Part shown: one piece after another, positions 15,001-28,687 of the stretch
Position numbering within the stretch: the stretch's first letter is position 1
Layout: each line of letters opens with the position of its first letter
Origin: Trachelipus rathkii
Lineage: Eukaryota > Arthropoda > Malacostraca > Isopoda > Trachelipodidae
Direction: 5' to 3'
DNA length: 64,000 nt
Assembly (NCBI GenBank): GCA_015478945.1
Contig: JABUQX010116871.1
Coordinates: 1-64,000, forward strand
Translations under genes and position numbers: made by a program
The notes under the pieces: model-generated
The model's input: the letters and a program-made list of their open reading frames with translations, nothing else
Databases searched by the model: none
What the model was told of the DNA's origin: nothing

Positions 15001-17095
15001 AGTATAAAAGCCTAACAAAAACAGAAGACACCAATAGTATTCTGCACACAAAAACCTTTCTAAACATATAAAATCTTTTCAACGACTTGTATTTCAGGAG
15101 AAATAACCATTTATATGTTTAAACTTCAAATATGTCAAATATTCAAATTGGCAAAAATTAATTAAGAACCTGTTACTTCAAAAGTAACAGCTTATCAAAA
15201 TCCGAAGACAACTCATAGTATTCCTCAACCAAAACCTTTCTAAAACATGAATCACTTTTATACGACTTGTATTTTCAAGAGGAATAGCCATTTATATGAT
15301 TGAACCCCAAACCCCAAAATTTTCAAAATTGACAAAAATTATTAAGGACCTGTTACTCCAAAAGATTAACAGCTATTAAAAATCCGAGAATACCATAGTA
15401 TTCCTCCATGTCAAAACCTTCCTAAAAATATAAAAATAACTTATCTGACTTGTATTTCAGAGGAACTGCGCATTTATTGATGAACCAAAAAATCCAAAAT
15501 TTCAAAATTGACAAAAATTATAGACCTGTCTACTCCAAAAGTAAAACAGCTATTTAAAATCCGAAGACACCATAGTAATTTCTCACACAAAAACCTTCTA
15601 AAAATATAAAAATACTTTTGCTAACGACTTGTACTTCAGGAGGAATGGCCATTTTATATGTTTGAATCCGTTACCAAAAATTCAAAATTGAACGATAAAA
15701 TTAAAATTAAACCTGTTACTCCAAAAAGTATAACAGCTATCTAAAATCCGAAGACACCCTAGTTATTTGCTCACACAAAAACCTATTAAAAAATATAAAA
15801 AAGACACTGCACTACGACTTGTTTTTCAAGAGGAATGGCCATTTTAAAAACCCAAAAACTTCAAAATTTCAAATTTTGACAAAAATTAATTAAGGGACCT
15901 GTTACTCCGAAAATATAACAGCTATCGAAGACAACATAGTAATCCTCACACAAAAACCTTTCTAGAACATAGAGAATCACTTTTCTACGAACTTGTAAAT
16001 TTCAGAGAATGGCCATTATATATGATTGAGCACAAAAAAATCCAAAAATTTCAGAATTGACAAAAATTATTAAGGACCTGTTACTCCGAAAGTATGACAG
16101 CTATTAAAAATCCGAAGACCCATAGTATTTCTCACACAAAATACCTATCTAAAATATAAAAATCACTTTCCTACGACTTGGTATTTCAGAAGGAATGGCC
16201 ATTTATATGACTGAACGAAAAAATCAAAAATTCAAAATTTAACAAATTAACTTAAGGGACCCGTACTCCGAAAGTATACACTTCAAATCCGAGACCCCAA
16301 AAGTATTTCTCGCCCAAAACCTTTCTAAAATATAAAAAATAACTTTTCTACGACTTGTTCAGGAGGGATGGCCATTTATATGATTGAACCCCTAAGATCA
16401 GCAACAAATTTCAAAATTTTCAAAATTTTGACAAAAATTAATTAAGAACCTGTTAACTCCAAAAGTATAACAGCTATTAATAGAATTCCGAAGACACCAT
16501 ACCGTATTCGCTCACCAAACCTTTCTAAAAATTATAAAAATCACTTTTCTAGCACTTGTGTATTTAAGGAGGAATGGCCATTTATATGATGAACAAAAAA
16601 TCCAAAAAATTTCAAAATTGACAATAAATTAATTAAGAACCTGTTACTCCGAAAGTATAAAGCTATCAAAAATCCGAAGACACCAATAGTATTCCCTCAC
16701 ACAAAACCTTTTTAAAAATATAAATCACAGTTAAATAAGATGTATTTCAGGAAGAATGGCCATTTATATGAGTTACTGCAAAAAAAAATCCAAAATTTCA
16801 AAATTGACCAAAAATTATTAAGACCTGTTTACTCCGAAAGTATAGAAAGCTAACAAAAGATTCGAAGACAAGCCATCGTATTTTCCTCACACAAAACCTT
16901 TCTAAAAATATTAAAATCCTTTTCTACGACTTGTATTCCAGGAGAAATAGGCCATTTATATACTCAGAGGTAATTGAGTACATTAGTAAGGTGTTTTCTT
17001 GCTAATTTAATAATACTCAGCATCCGTGATACGCCAGACTAGCTAATGGTATCTACCGTAGGTTCGAGGACACAAAAAGACCTTTCTAGAAATGC
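4621..17095 (+). repeat. Satellite 1: tandem array of a ~188 bp unit
   Basis: About 65 head-to-tail copies of an AT-rich monomer. Each copy carries, in order, AACCTGTTACTCCAAAAGTA, CCGAAGACACCATAGTATTC, CTCACACAAAAACCTTTC, CTACGACTTGTATTTCAGG, GGAATGGCCATTTATATGA and then an A-rich segment with one to three TTTCAAAA units. In the cleanest stretch GGAATGGCCA recurs at 12801, 12988 and 13178, which gives a 187-190 bp period. The units at the left edge (4621-5340) are the most diverged. Many units carry scattered one-base indels, either real divergence or consensus error. All ORFs inside are chance readings. Confidence 0.96.
9001..9032. repeat. Poly-T run inside satellite 1
   Basis: A 32 bp T homopolymer replaces the 'TAGTATTCC' segment of one satellite monomer. 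It could be a local expansion, a tiny poly(A) insertion on the minus strand, or an assembly error. Confidence 0.8.
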
Positions 17096-17229
17096 AGACT
17101 TTACATCCTTCCTGGGTAAGTATTTCATTTTTTTATTTAATATTTCAAATGAATAATTTTGATGTGACTTTGGTACTAGAATCGTTTGCACGAGGTGCTT
17201 CAGTATCCGTTAATATGAGTGTTAAAACC
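17096..17229. other. Junction between satellites 1 and 2
   Basis: Short non-repeat stretch after the last satellite-1-like words (GACACAAAAAGACCTTTCTAG at 17069-17089) and before the first clear satellite 2 unit. No gene is recognised. An overlapping 70-residue ORF has no family features. Confidence 0.5.
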
Positions 17230-20200
17230 ACCACTTTTATCGTAGGTGGATTAAATGCGGGTATGTCCAATGCAAAGATATTTATATGTCGCTTATATGT
17301 GTAAATAGAAAAGAAATCTAAATTTGTTGATGACTTAGGTATTTCCATGTAGAATCGGTTAATATAATACATGGGCCCTAGGTAAATTTAGGGGCGCAAG
17401 TGTGTCTCTAGAGGTATCGTGCTTTTGCAAACAACCGTAAAAAATTTATTCACATTTATGTATGTGGAGTTAAAGCGTAGTGCAAAGCCTATATTCTATT
17501 GTTATACTGGTGTTAATACGCAAATGTAAATCTAAAATTTGTTATCGCAAATGTATTCATGTTAGATCGGTTTCAAGATAATATTTATGCTCCTAGGTAA
17601 TGTTAGGCCAGGTGTTTGACGGTATCTTCCTTTGCACACCGCGTAAAATAATTTACCATTTGAATGTAGTAAGATGAATAACGCGTAGGTCAATGCTTAG
17701 ATAATATGTTTTACTGTGTGCAGATAAAGCAAAGAAAATTGCTAAATTGAATGTTTATATAAAAATAATAGGTAATCCGAATGATGAGAAAATCGGTTTC
17801 CAGATTGAGATGAATTGTAGGGCTCCTAGCAGGTGAAGTTTGAGCAGGTGTTTTGAGGTATCTCCTTGTTGCACAGTCCGATACAAATCTGTACATCAGT
17901 CCTGGTATTGTAGAATGATTAGCAGCGAGTCCCGCTTAATTAAAAGTTGTGTATGCATGTGTAATCGCAAGGAATCTAAATTTGTTATGTAATTATGTAT
18001 GTCATCGTTAGAAATCTGGTTTTCCAGATAATATATTTGGTGATCATCTATGAGTGAAAATAGAGCCCCCCCCAGGGCCAAAAAGGTTGGGGTTTTTTGT
18101 TGTGAAAAAGGTACTCCTTCTGCACAACCGTGATAACCAATGTACATATTCATCGGCTAGGTGATAAAGCGTAGGTCAACGACACTATTTAGTTTATTTA
18201 TGTGTAATAGCAAAGAATCTAACTTATTTGTTATAATACTGGCTGCTATTCATGTCTATAGAAAGTCGGTTTCTAGTCATAGATGGTTGGGCTCCTAAGG
18301 TAATTTAAGCACGCTGTTGTGTGCTTGAGGTACTCCCTTTGCACACCGTGCAAACAATTTACACATTTATGTAGGTGAAACAAGGCGTAGAAATAAGCAG
18401 TTAATTGCTATATTGTGTATTTATCGTAGTAATAGGCGAAAAAACATCTAATTTGTTTATAATATGTACTTCATCGTTAGATCTGTTACTCAGAGAATAA
18501 ATATTCTGGGGCTCCTAGGTAATTTAAGGCAGGATGGTTGAGGTGATCTCCTTTGCCACATTCCCGTAAAACAGATTTACTCATTATGTAGTGATAAAGC
18601 TAGTCAAGGCTTTATTTATGATTGTGTATACGGTGTGTGAGATAACAGATGTCAAATGCTAAATGTTCGTTATGAATCAATGTATTCAGTGTTAGTATCG
18701 GTTTCAGACCTGAATTATATTTGGAAGCTCCTTGAGTTGTGGACCCCTCTTAGGTCATGTTGGTCTTGAGGGTTCTGCTTTGCACAACTGTAAAACTATC
18801 CTGTACGATATTTTCTGTGGATGTAAAACGCGTAAGTCTAAGCGTGTTGTTTTGTGTATGGTGAATTATATGTGTAAAAGAAAAGAATTCTAAACTTTAA
18901 TTATAGAACATGTCTTTGGAAACGTCAACAAAAGTGCCCTTGGATAGGTAATTTACCGCAGGTGTTTGTAGGTATCTACCCGGTATGTAACGCATGAACC
19001 GTAAACATAACTTTACAATTTATTTAGTGATAAAGTGGTACGGAACCTTATTGTCATTGTTATAGTGTTGTAATGAGCAAAGAAATAGTCTGTAAATTTG
19101 TTAAAAGATAATTTACTTCAATGTTCAATGTCGGTTCAAATTAATACAGTTTGTAGGCTGCGTAGGTTAATGAATTATCGCAGCGTGTATTGAGCGTAGT
19201 TATTTCTTGCACAACCGTAAAATCATTACAATTTGTATGTAGTGAAAAAGCGTAGTGCAGCTTATTTTGTAGTATCTGGTTTATGACGTTGTAATAGCAA
19301 AGAAATTCTAAAGATCTTGTTATCAAATAGTATTACATCGTTTAGGATGGCCGGTCGTTTCAATCAAAGAGATAAAATATTGGGCTCCTGGAGGTAGTTT
19401 CATTAGCAAGGTGTTTGATGGTATCTCTCTTTGCTGTCTTACGGTGCCGTAAAACAGCAATTACATATTTATGTAGGATAAAGCGTAGTCAAGCCTATTC
19501 TATATTATTTTATGTGTACATAGCAAAGAACTCGTAAATTGTTATAGAGAGTATATTACCAAAAGTAGATCGTATCATTATAAATAATTTGGGCTCCTAG
19601 GTAATTAAGGAGGTTCTTTTTAGGTAGGGCTTGTTCTAACGTGGGGCCCAATCGGGCGAAGATGCATCCAGCAAACCGGTAGAGATGCACCAGAAGTTGT
19701 TAACAGTTTTGATACATAGTATGTTGTCATGACAAGGAGACGTGGGGGAGTGAGGCTTTATTAGTATAGAGATGACGGTCTTGACGGATGTTCGTAAACC
19801 AGATCAGTGTCAAACATCGGACAAAATATCAGCGCATCATACACCGTACTTATTTTTGTGTAATGTTTATACAATATGTATATATGTGTGGCACAGTAGC
19901 AGCACCCGAGGAGTGGTTTCAGATGAGGTCATTGGGCGATACTTCTAGGCTATAATCTATTAGAGGCGCAGGTTATTGTTGAGGGTGAAGTCCATGCACG
20001 TTTGCACATGCCGTTAATATAAATCGGATGTACGTCAATTTATGTAGCTGATAAGCAGCGTAGTCAAGCTTAGCCAGTATATTGTTAATAATGTGTACAT
20101 AGCAAAGAATCTAAATTTGTCTATAATATGTATTACATGTTAGATCCGTGTTCAAATAATAACTTTGGCTGCTAGGTAGAGGTTTAGGCAGCGTGTTTGA

Positions 20201-23200
20201 GGTATCCTTCTTTGCACAAACCGTAAAAATATTTACAAATTGTATGTATGTGATAAAAAGCGTAAGATCAAGCCTATGTTTATATTGTTTTATGTGTAAT
20301 TTAAGCAAGAAGAAATCTACAATTTGTTATTAATATGTATCGATGGTTAGATCGGTTCTCATGATACTTACATTTGGGCTCCTAAGGTTAATTTAGTGCA
20401 GGGTGTTTTGGAGAAGCGTGATCCTTGATTTTGCGTAGGCTGAGGCTACCTAGGTAAAAGTTTAAAATCTAGAGGCACATATGGTGAGATGCTATGTAGA
20501 TTGAATGCTCAAAGCGGTGAGGGTCCTATAAAGCTTTTAAATTCAGGGGGTAATATAGAAGGTTACTATACGATATAATGCATTGCGTGCTAGGCCGAAT
20601 AAAAAAGGGCAACGATTAGTGAGATAAGATTCCTATTGAATGTTGCTTGATAAGGGTCACGCTGGTGGATGGAGAATAAATATGATTGATGCAGTGTAGT
20701 CTATCTATACAAGTTATGTCAGATTTAGGTAAAATTTTGGGCGCGCTCCTTAGGTAATTTTGATGTAGCAGTGTTGTTAGAACGAGTATTGCATCCCTAA
20801 ACATGTTGGCAACTAGAGGACACCGAAATTCAAAAGCATGATTTCACTCATTGCCTGATATTGTGAAGAGTGAGTAAAGCGTCATGATCAAGGCTGGATT
20901 ATAGAATAGTTGTTATAGTAAGCGTGTGTATATAGCAAAAAGAAGCGGTTCAACATTAAAAAGAGAACTTATGGTTTAATATACGGAGTTTTTGTCTGAA
21001 GGCAGGCACGACCGCTCGGACAACTCGCATAAATAACACGAGACCACTTTGTGTGTACTTCTAGCGCGCTAGGGGAGATAACTAGGCAGAATAATTGGAG
21101 GGCTACACCGTGAGAGAGATAAGAGCCATTTGCACGAAGAGCATATAGAGCGTAGTATCAAGAGATAGTTATAGTTAGGCTTTTTGTGTTTTTATGTATA
21201 GCCAAAGTTATATATTCGATATAGATATTGAGGAGGAGAGTTACAGAGGAGTCTATAGTGATTGTTTCAGGATAATTGGGAGAGGGGCACTCTAGAGTAG
21301 ATGGTAGGCAGTGTTTGAGGGAGCTTTGTTTTTGACGCACGCACACCAGAGGAGGGTGAGCGGATGATAATATATTTGGAGTTGCGAGAAGAGGCGGGCG
21401 GCGATGGAGAGGTCTATTAATAGGGTATTAGAATGGCAGTAAGTGAGGCAGGGAGGAGCAAGCGAACACTGATGAGAAGTCGGTTATTAATATGCTTTAT
21501 TAAACTCGGTATGTGAACGAGTCGCTAGCTGTCCGGACCAAGATTGAAGATGAGAGTAGAGTTTCGAGCTGGAGAAAAAGTACAAGAACTACGGTGAAAT
21601 GGACCTAGAAGGAAGGGGTTAAGGGAGGTATCCTGTTTATGGCACTGATTATGCGCGAAAAAATTAAGCACATTGATCGAAGGAGAGTGACAAAGCGTTG
21701 GGCGAGAGAGGATTTTGAGAGAGTCGGAGTACCTTGTGAGAGAGAGGACAATTATGCACAGAGAAGCTGGTGGTGGGTGTAAGCCTCATCGTCACCGCGC
21801 CGTTCGCGCGGGTCAAGCGAACAACAGAATGCCCGGTGGACCGGCCGAGCTCCGGGTTTTCATAGGAATAATATCTGGGAGACTGGCTAGTTAAAATTCT
21901 AGCCGAGGAGTATGGTTTGAGGATATCTTCACTTTCGCACAAGAACGCAAATGCTGAGATAAAAAGAGATTTCATCGTATTTGCATCCTCACTAGTTAGA
22001 TCGGTTTCATTATAAATAATCTTGGCTCCTATGGTGTGTCAGTTTCGTAGAAAGCGTGTGTTTGGCAGGGATCTTCCATCTTTCTTCAGCATGCATACAC
22101 TGTTGTAAAGAGGCAAACTCGTCCGCATCGAACACCGGATTAGAACTAGAGGGTGAGGTAGGTGATAATATATTTATTGCATGCGAGTACGTCATAAGGC
22201 GCCAATTCCTTTCCACTAATCATCTTGGTAGGTTCATAAATACCGGCGATTCGAGTTAGTAACTAAGACGAACAGAAAATCATAAAATTGTGTTCAGAGA
22301 ATAAAGAAGTCTACGCGGTGTATTTTACCTTAGATGCTTAGTAAAATAATGATGACTTGTCCGAGGTTCTCGAGGACGAGAGGTAGAGATAATGTTTATG
22401 GTGGACTCCCATGGTAGTGGGGGCAACAATTAAAAAATTAGAGTAGGGGACAGCAAAAATGTTTTTGAGGTAAATCCGTGCCTTTATGCGACCAACCGTA
22501 TAAAAGTTTAATGGCAAAATTTGAAGATTTGCTAGTAAATGAATAGCTGATCAGCTCCAAGCTATTATATCAGCGGGTGTAATCGTAATGTAAGAACTCC
22601 AAAGCAAAAGAAATGCCGTAAAATTTCTGTGTTCAATAATAGTTTAAGAGCATTCAGTGTATAGAGAGGTTCCGGTGAACTGTGTTTCGCGAGGGGATTA
22701 CACGATTAAATGTTTAACTTTCTACTGATGAGGTAATTTCGGCTACGAATGGTTAAGAGCGGAGGTACATCGCGGTATGCACGACCTAAGCCCGGCTGAT
22801 TGGAAAATGATACCTTTTAGGATCAGAGCAATCATGCATGTCCAGCTATTAAATAAAAGCGTCAGCGTCAATACGACTTCAGGTAGATATGTTTTTTAAA
22901 TTAAATGTGATGTAGAGTAGCAAAGAACATTAATAGCAGGAAATTCAATGTCTATAAAGCAATGAAGTAAGTAAATCAATTAGATGAAGATCAGGATCTT
23001 CAAGAATGATTGAAATAAAATGTCCTGTGTGCACTCCTAGGCGGCAAGATGTTAGGCGGGCATGTTTGAGCGTATCTCCTTTAGTACAAGCAGTAAAATA
23101 GTTTGACAACAGTTTAATATGTAGTGCATAGAGAGGCAGTCAAGCTGTATTACATATTGTTATAGCTGTGTAATATGAGGCAGAAGAGAAATTGAGTAAC

Positions 23201-26200
23201 TAGGAGATAATGCATGTGTTTTATATCATGCGATATGGCCAGGCTGATTGCACGTTTAAATCTTCGATAGTTAAACGAAATAGCTCGGTGGCTTCTACTA
23301 CAAGATTATATTTAATTTGGCGGGCTTCAGCACTATGTTATATAGAAGCAGGCGATTTGGCTTGAGTCGGGAGTTGGGATTTAGATGGTCTTTGATGGTA
23401 TGTATCACGCTGGTAGAACCTGTGACGAACCGGTATTAAGAGAATTCTACAAGAAATTTATGAAAATGATGGAGATGAGATTAGAAAGCGTATAGGTCAG
23501 AGAATCTGAGTAGTTGTATATGGTCTGTATATGAACAGAGAAAAGAATAGTCCAACGAGAGGGATTTATTATCCGGGTATGAGAGATCTTGGCATGTGGA
23601 AAAATTATAATAATGATAAACATTAGAACAACTGTTTCAGATAACGGAATCTTTGCGGGGAACTCTTTGCCATATTTAAAGCGTCGATAGGGAGGTTAAG
23701 GTCAACGTAGAGGGATTGAGGGTTATGCACTCCTGGAGTGCGCAAGCATGGGACCGTTGTAATAATAATGTACTATACACTGGCGTACCATAGTTCAGCT
23801 CGAGTATACATCAACCAGAGCGGATGATTAGCAAGCCGTCAAGCGTGTAATTATACTAGTTCGTCTAATATGTTATTGACGCTGATGACCGTACCGACTG
23901 GCGGTGTGTGCAGAGCTCGAGCAAATCGAGAGTAACATTCTACGAACTTCGTAGGTTATATAATCTTACTGTATTCAGAGTGTTGATCGCTTTTCCCCAT
24001 AATGGATAATATAACTGTCTTGTTGGGAGCTACGGTCGTAGTGCAGAAGTGGTGATCTATTAGGGCAGTATGGAATGAAAGCGGATACGAACAGAGGTAT
24101 CTTCTGTGAGCGCATCAATCACAAGTCGCAAGAACAAACAGCAGAAATATGTCATTAGTTATGTAAGGGGTGAATATAAAAGTCGACGTTAAGTCTTTAA
24201 AGAGACAATTCATTCACTCGATGAGGTTGTGTTTAAATCGGCTCAATTGGACTACAAATTAAGACAACCATGTGAGAATACCTAAATAGAAAATATTAGA
24301 GCTGAAATAAAATGGGAAGGAACACGAGTCGAAAAAGCACAAATCTAGAGCAGGATTCAAGCGATCTCAGATCGGAGATGTTCTCAATCGGATAAAATAA
24401 GTTGACGACAAAATGTATGGGACTCCTGAGGAGTGTAAGTATTTGATTATTTGACGTAATCCCCATGGGGTAGCCTGTTGTACTAGGTTCACTAATTCAT
24501 GGTAAGGGTTTTAGGGTGCGGCGCGACAACCGCGTTAAAGAAGAGAAGGAACGATTACGATCACAAGGGTTTCGCAGTAAGATTTATTTGTAATGATAGG
24601 TAAACAGCTATGAATAGCAACGTGGTAAATTATGATTAGTTGAGTACAATCGTCGAAATGTTTACAGTAAGGAGCGAGGAGGACCATCAATTGAGGTAAG
24701 CAATATTGAGCCTATATAGATTGATCGATCATTAATCCCATGAGACTTTAAGAGGGTCCGACTCGTTTAGCAGAGATAATACATTTTGGCGCATCGCTTA
24801 ACGGGATAATGGCTCCTTACAGTTGACGACAGATGAGTGTACGAGTACGGTATTAACTTCGAGCTCGAGCCAGTTTTATGTAGCTACAGACCTTCGCAGT
24901 ACCTGCGGGGTCATAAAATAAATATTATATTCGATATCGACTTGGTTATGATGAGTTATCATAAGCCTGGAAGCCTAAGAAAGACCTTATTCTATATTGT
25001 TAATTAAATATGTGTAAATCATGGAGGGCCAATATGTTAGCACAAGATATTATTACTGTTAAATGTTGTGTATCATGGAAGAGTATAATGTAGCGAGAGA
25101 CTCTATGAGTTTTAGGATTAATTTCAGTAATGGTTCTAGACATTCAATTAAATCTATTTACGGACTCAGACTAGAGAAGGTATAAATGTCAGGCGCGGCT
25201 GACATAAAGTATTTCCATGAGGTTAGTGAGGATATTCACCAGAAAATCGGCTTGCACAACCTAAAATATTTACAATTTGATGCAGTGATAAAGCGTATTC
25301 AATGCCGTTATTTATACTGTTTATGTGTAATTAGCAAAGAAACTCGAGCAATTGGTGCATGATAGAGCCCTTAACAATAAAATTGGCAAAGTAAGGTTTG
25401 CAACGGAAGTATGGTTACGGAAAGGGTGGTTCGGTCTATACACATATAGTGAGACTTTTTGAGACTTCGGCTAGGTGTATAAATTTAGGCAAGGCGAGTA
25501 TCGCTTTTGAGGTAAATCATTGTCCTTTGCGATCGACACCGTATATAATGAACGATAACATTTTGTGTCACAACTTCTATCAGGGTTAGTCTATATTTTG
25601 CTTATGATGTTATTAGGTATTTATATATGAGTTATGATAGTCCTCGCTTATATTATCGCTACATAGATTGAGCAGGGACATTGCTTAATATATATTGGCG
25701 GTTTGAACTAAAGGTAGAGATGATGAGTAGATTCACTGTAGAACCATGCGGTTATTAGTCAGATGAATAATTTGGGCTCTAGGTAATTTAGGCACAGGTT
25801 GTGCTCTTCGATAGGTAGTTCGAGGCTGTTCCTTTGAACCACCGTAAGAATATTTACTCATTTATTTAGTGATAAAGCGTAGAAATAATTTATTATTAAA
25901 TGTTAGTTTATTTTCGGTGTGTAATCAAGCAAAGAAATCCCTAATTTGTTATAAATCGTCGTTCGATAGTGGAATATGCTGAAACAGAGGCGGTTTATGA
26001 GCTCGGTTTTCAGAATCAAAATATCTTGTTGAGCTCCTACGTTTTTAGAATCATTAGGCAGGTTGATTAGAGGGGTAATGCTTCACTTTGACAACAACGC
26101 GTAAACCAATAGTAAAGCACTGACTTTATAGTAGTAGAGTATGCTTAATAGAAGTCGGCTGAAGACGTAGGTCAGCCTATTTATAATTTATTTTATGCTG

Positions 26201-28205
26201 TAATAGCAAAGAAATTCCTAAATTGTGTTTGTAATATGTATGTTCATGTTAGGAGGTTGGTTTTCATATAATAATCTGGTGCTATAACATAGCTTAAATT
26301 TGAGGCAGCAGTGTTTGAGGTACCGCCCAAGATGCCTTGCACCTCACAAACGTATTAAAAGATATAAGTTCTTATCCCGGAGCCATTCCTTGTTATTGAA
26401 GTGACGTCATAAAGAGTAAAAGATTGTCTATGGTGTAGGTCACAAGCTTATTTTATATCTGTTTAGTTATTTTTTCAATTATGCTTAGATTAAGGCAAAA
26501 GAAATCGAAGTAATATTTGTATACACGAATTCGATGATTCAAGGCAGTATAGAACTATGCATGGGCAATGAGGTATGTAGATATGGCTCATCAGTGCAAT
26601 CGGATCATTACAGAACTATATAATTTATTCGGTCTATCTGTACGCTTAGTTAAGATCCGGTCTTAGGCAGAGATTGGATATAAGGAGGTTGATGCGTCAA
26701 ATTTGGCAAAGCATTTTGCGGTGAGACCAGCAAAATTGTACGCTTCATGGTTTAGACTTGGTCGCCAAGGCCGTGTGATTAAAATAGAGCTACAGTTTAA
26801 CGTTCGACATCTGACTCTTTAAGTTGTAGATAGTGTAATATCAAGATTGTAGTAATAACAACAAAAATAGAAAACCTGCGAAGTTCAAAAAGTAAAAAAC
26901 GGATGTTACGATGTAACAAGATCTTTGTCGGGTAAGTGCTCAAGAAAATGAGATTTGGGGCTTAACCTATAATGGTTGGGGATATGTCAGAAGAAATTGA
27001 GATGATGCAGAGCATTGAGTTAGAGGAGCGGTAGATCGTTTCTCCATGTTTCGTACATGAACAGCAATGCCAAAGTAAAAATTACCAGTTTAGGTAACAA
27101 ATATATTCTTTGAGGTGATCAATAGCGGTAGTCAACTTAATAAAGTATATGATGAGTATTCAGCAGGAATGTAGATACAGAGCAAAGAATAATATATCAC
27201 CGATATATAGACAGCCGGTGGTGTTGTTATCGTGAATAGCGAGTTGTGAAATTACCTGCGTCCCAAATATCTTTAGTAAGCTCGCAAACATATGTTCCAA
27301 GCTGAGAACAGTATAACGGTAGGCTGAGCGATATTATTTGGGCTATGATCATACTAGGTAATTTTAGTGTAGGTGTTGCTGCTAAGTTCTCCTTTGTACC
27401 AACAGGTAAAGATAGCAAGATTTATACAACATCTTTTAGATTAAGTAATTAGACTAGAGTCGTTATAAAATACAGAGAGCATTTTTTGGTATTGTTAAAT
27501 AATGTGTAGATCTAGCAAAGAAATTTAATAATATTTGTTAATAATATCATTTATTCAATGTTAGAATTAATGCGATCGTATTCAAATAATCATTTAGGCA
27601 TCGTAGGTTAATTAACGGCAGGTGTTTGAGGTATCTCCTTTGCAACAACCGTAAAACATTATAACACATTAATATTTGTCTTTGTCCGTGCGTAGTCGAA
27701 GCTTATTTTATATTAGCATATATATATGTGATAAGAGATAACGCAAAACGAACACAATCTATCTGCTCTAATAAAATAGCATATTCTGCATGTCCGTAGA
27801 TTCGCTATTTTCAAGATAAAATTTGGGACTCCGTTAGGTAATTTAGGCAGGTGTTTGTGGTATCGTCCTTTGCACAACCGTAAATATTTACAAATGATGT
27901 AGTGATAAAGCGTATGCAAGCTTATTTATATTGTTTATATGTTAAATAGCAAGAAATCTAAATTTGTTATAAATTGTAATCATGTTAGGATCGGTTTTTC
28001 AAGATAATAGATAGGACTAGTATCTATCACGGATTTGGTTAAATCTGAGTCAAATTTAGGCAGATGTATGTGAGGTATCTTCCCTATTGTCAGTAAATCA
28101 CACCGTAAGATTTTTTTGTACAAACGCATAATAAAAACGATAGGTTGAAGTGAATTGTGATAACCAGCCAGCGTAGTCTATGAATTAGTAAATTATTAAA
28201 TTGCT
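17230..28205 (+). repeat. Satellite 2: tandem array of a ~180-220 bp unit
   Basis: A second tandem array, unrelated in sequence to satellite 1. The monomer reads roughly AGCAAAGAAATCTAAATTTG, a TTATAATATGTATTCATG segment, TTAGATCGGTTTCA, TTTGGGCTCCTAGGTAATTT, AGGCAGGTGTTTGAGGTATC, TCCTTTGCACAACCGTAAAA, TTTACAATTTATGTAGTGAT and AAAGCGTAGTCAAGC. A consensus built by eye is about 180 bp, but observed spacings are about 200-230 bp because of many insertions. Units are easy to see at 17300-19600 and 27450-28200. Between about 20400 and 27450 they are heavily corrupted, with foreign-looking stretches such as 19630-19960 and 20980-21970 where I cannot trace the unit. Confidence 0.85.
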
Positions 28206-28238
28206 ATACAAATAGTATTTTTCTTTTGTTTGGGGGTA

Positions 28239-28685
28239 TTATAAATTACCATACATATAAGCAAGTAGTAATATACCGTCGAATACTGGGCTCATTCCAA
28301 CGCTCCCTACCGTTCTATTTACCACAGTGAATATGCCTCGGACAGACCCTATCTCAGGTTCACGATGGAAAACGGTATTGCTATCTTTGCTTCGATCACA
28401 TTCTCGGGCCTTCTTCCAGAACGCCTTCAAATCGGCTGCTGACGCTTCTTGTATTCCCTCAAAATCCAAAAATATAATAACATCAACTCTAAAAGTAATA
28501 TAAAATAGGTCTTGACAGTCAAGACGTTGATCTGGCGTTTGATGCACTACTATCTTATGCAGAGAAGAATATTTGGTAACGGATGTGTTTAGTCTCCCAG
28601 AACACAGGGTTTTGTGTAGCAAGCGTAGACGGTGGTGCCAAAAGAAGAGATAGAATACCAAATATGTCGGTGGACTGTCTGCCAT
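28239..28685 (-). CDS. Unrecognised 148-residue ORF in inter-satellite island
   Basis: An open reading frame of 148 codons with an ATG start at 28685 and a TAA stop after ...LAYMYGNL. I do not recognise the family. The N-terminal part is hydrophobic and basic (YLVFYLFFWHHRLRLLHK) and could be a short membrane or signal-like segment or simply noncoding. The C-terminal half, from about residue 73, looks more protein-like: FLDFEGIQEASAADLKAFWK, then KARECDRSKD, then a VNRTVGSVGMSPVFDGILLL stretch. Base composition is much less AT-biased than in the flanking satellite, and the frame stays open through it, which argues weakly for former coding sequence. It could be a host exon, part of a transposon or an endogenous viral fragment. 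Nothing seen decides between these. Confidence 0.35.
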   Translation of the reverse strand: MADSPPTYLVFYLFFWHHRLRLLHKTLCSGRLNTSVTKYSSLHKIVVHQTPDQRLDCQDLFYITFRVDVIIFLDFEGIQEASAADLKAFWKKARECDRSKDSNTVFHREPEIGSVRGIFTVVNRTVGSVGMSPVFDGILLLAYMYGNL

Positions 28686-28687
28686 GA

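Noticed and set aside
4621..16960. Short ORFs inside satellite 1 (for example 5100-5342, 6826-7146, 10039-10254, 12264-12446, 14047-14283)
   Set aside because: They occur only where local indels join frames of the repeat, and no frame is conserved between monomers.
17092..17372. Overlapping 70- and 75-codon ORFs on opposite strands
   Set aside because: They lie at the border of satellite 2, show no family similarity and are mutual shadows.
21664..21975. 103-codon minus-strand ORF in the noisy part of satellite 2
   Set aside because: The surrounding sequence is corrupted repeat with no recognisable motif, and a chance frame is more likely.
4621..28205. CRISPR-like array
   Set aside because: Units near 190 bp are contiguous with no unique spacers, and the context is eukaryotic satellite DNA.
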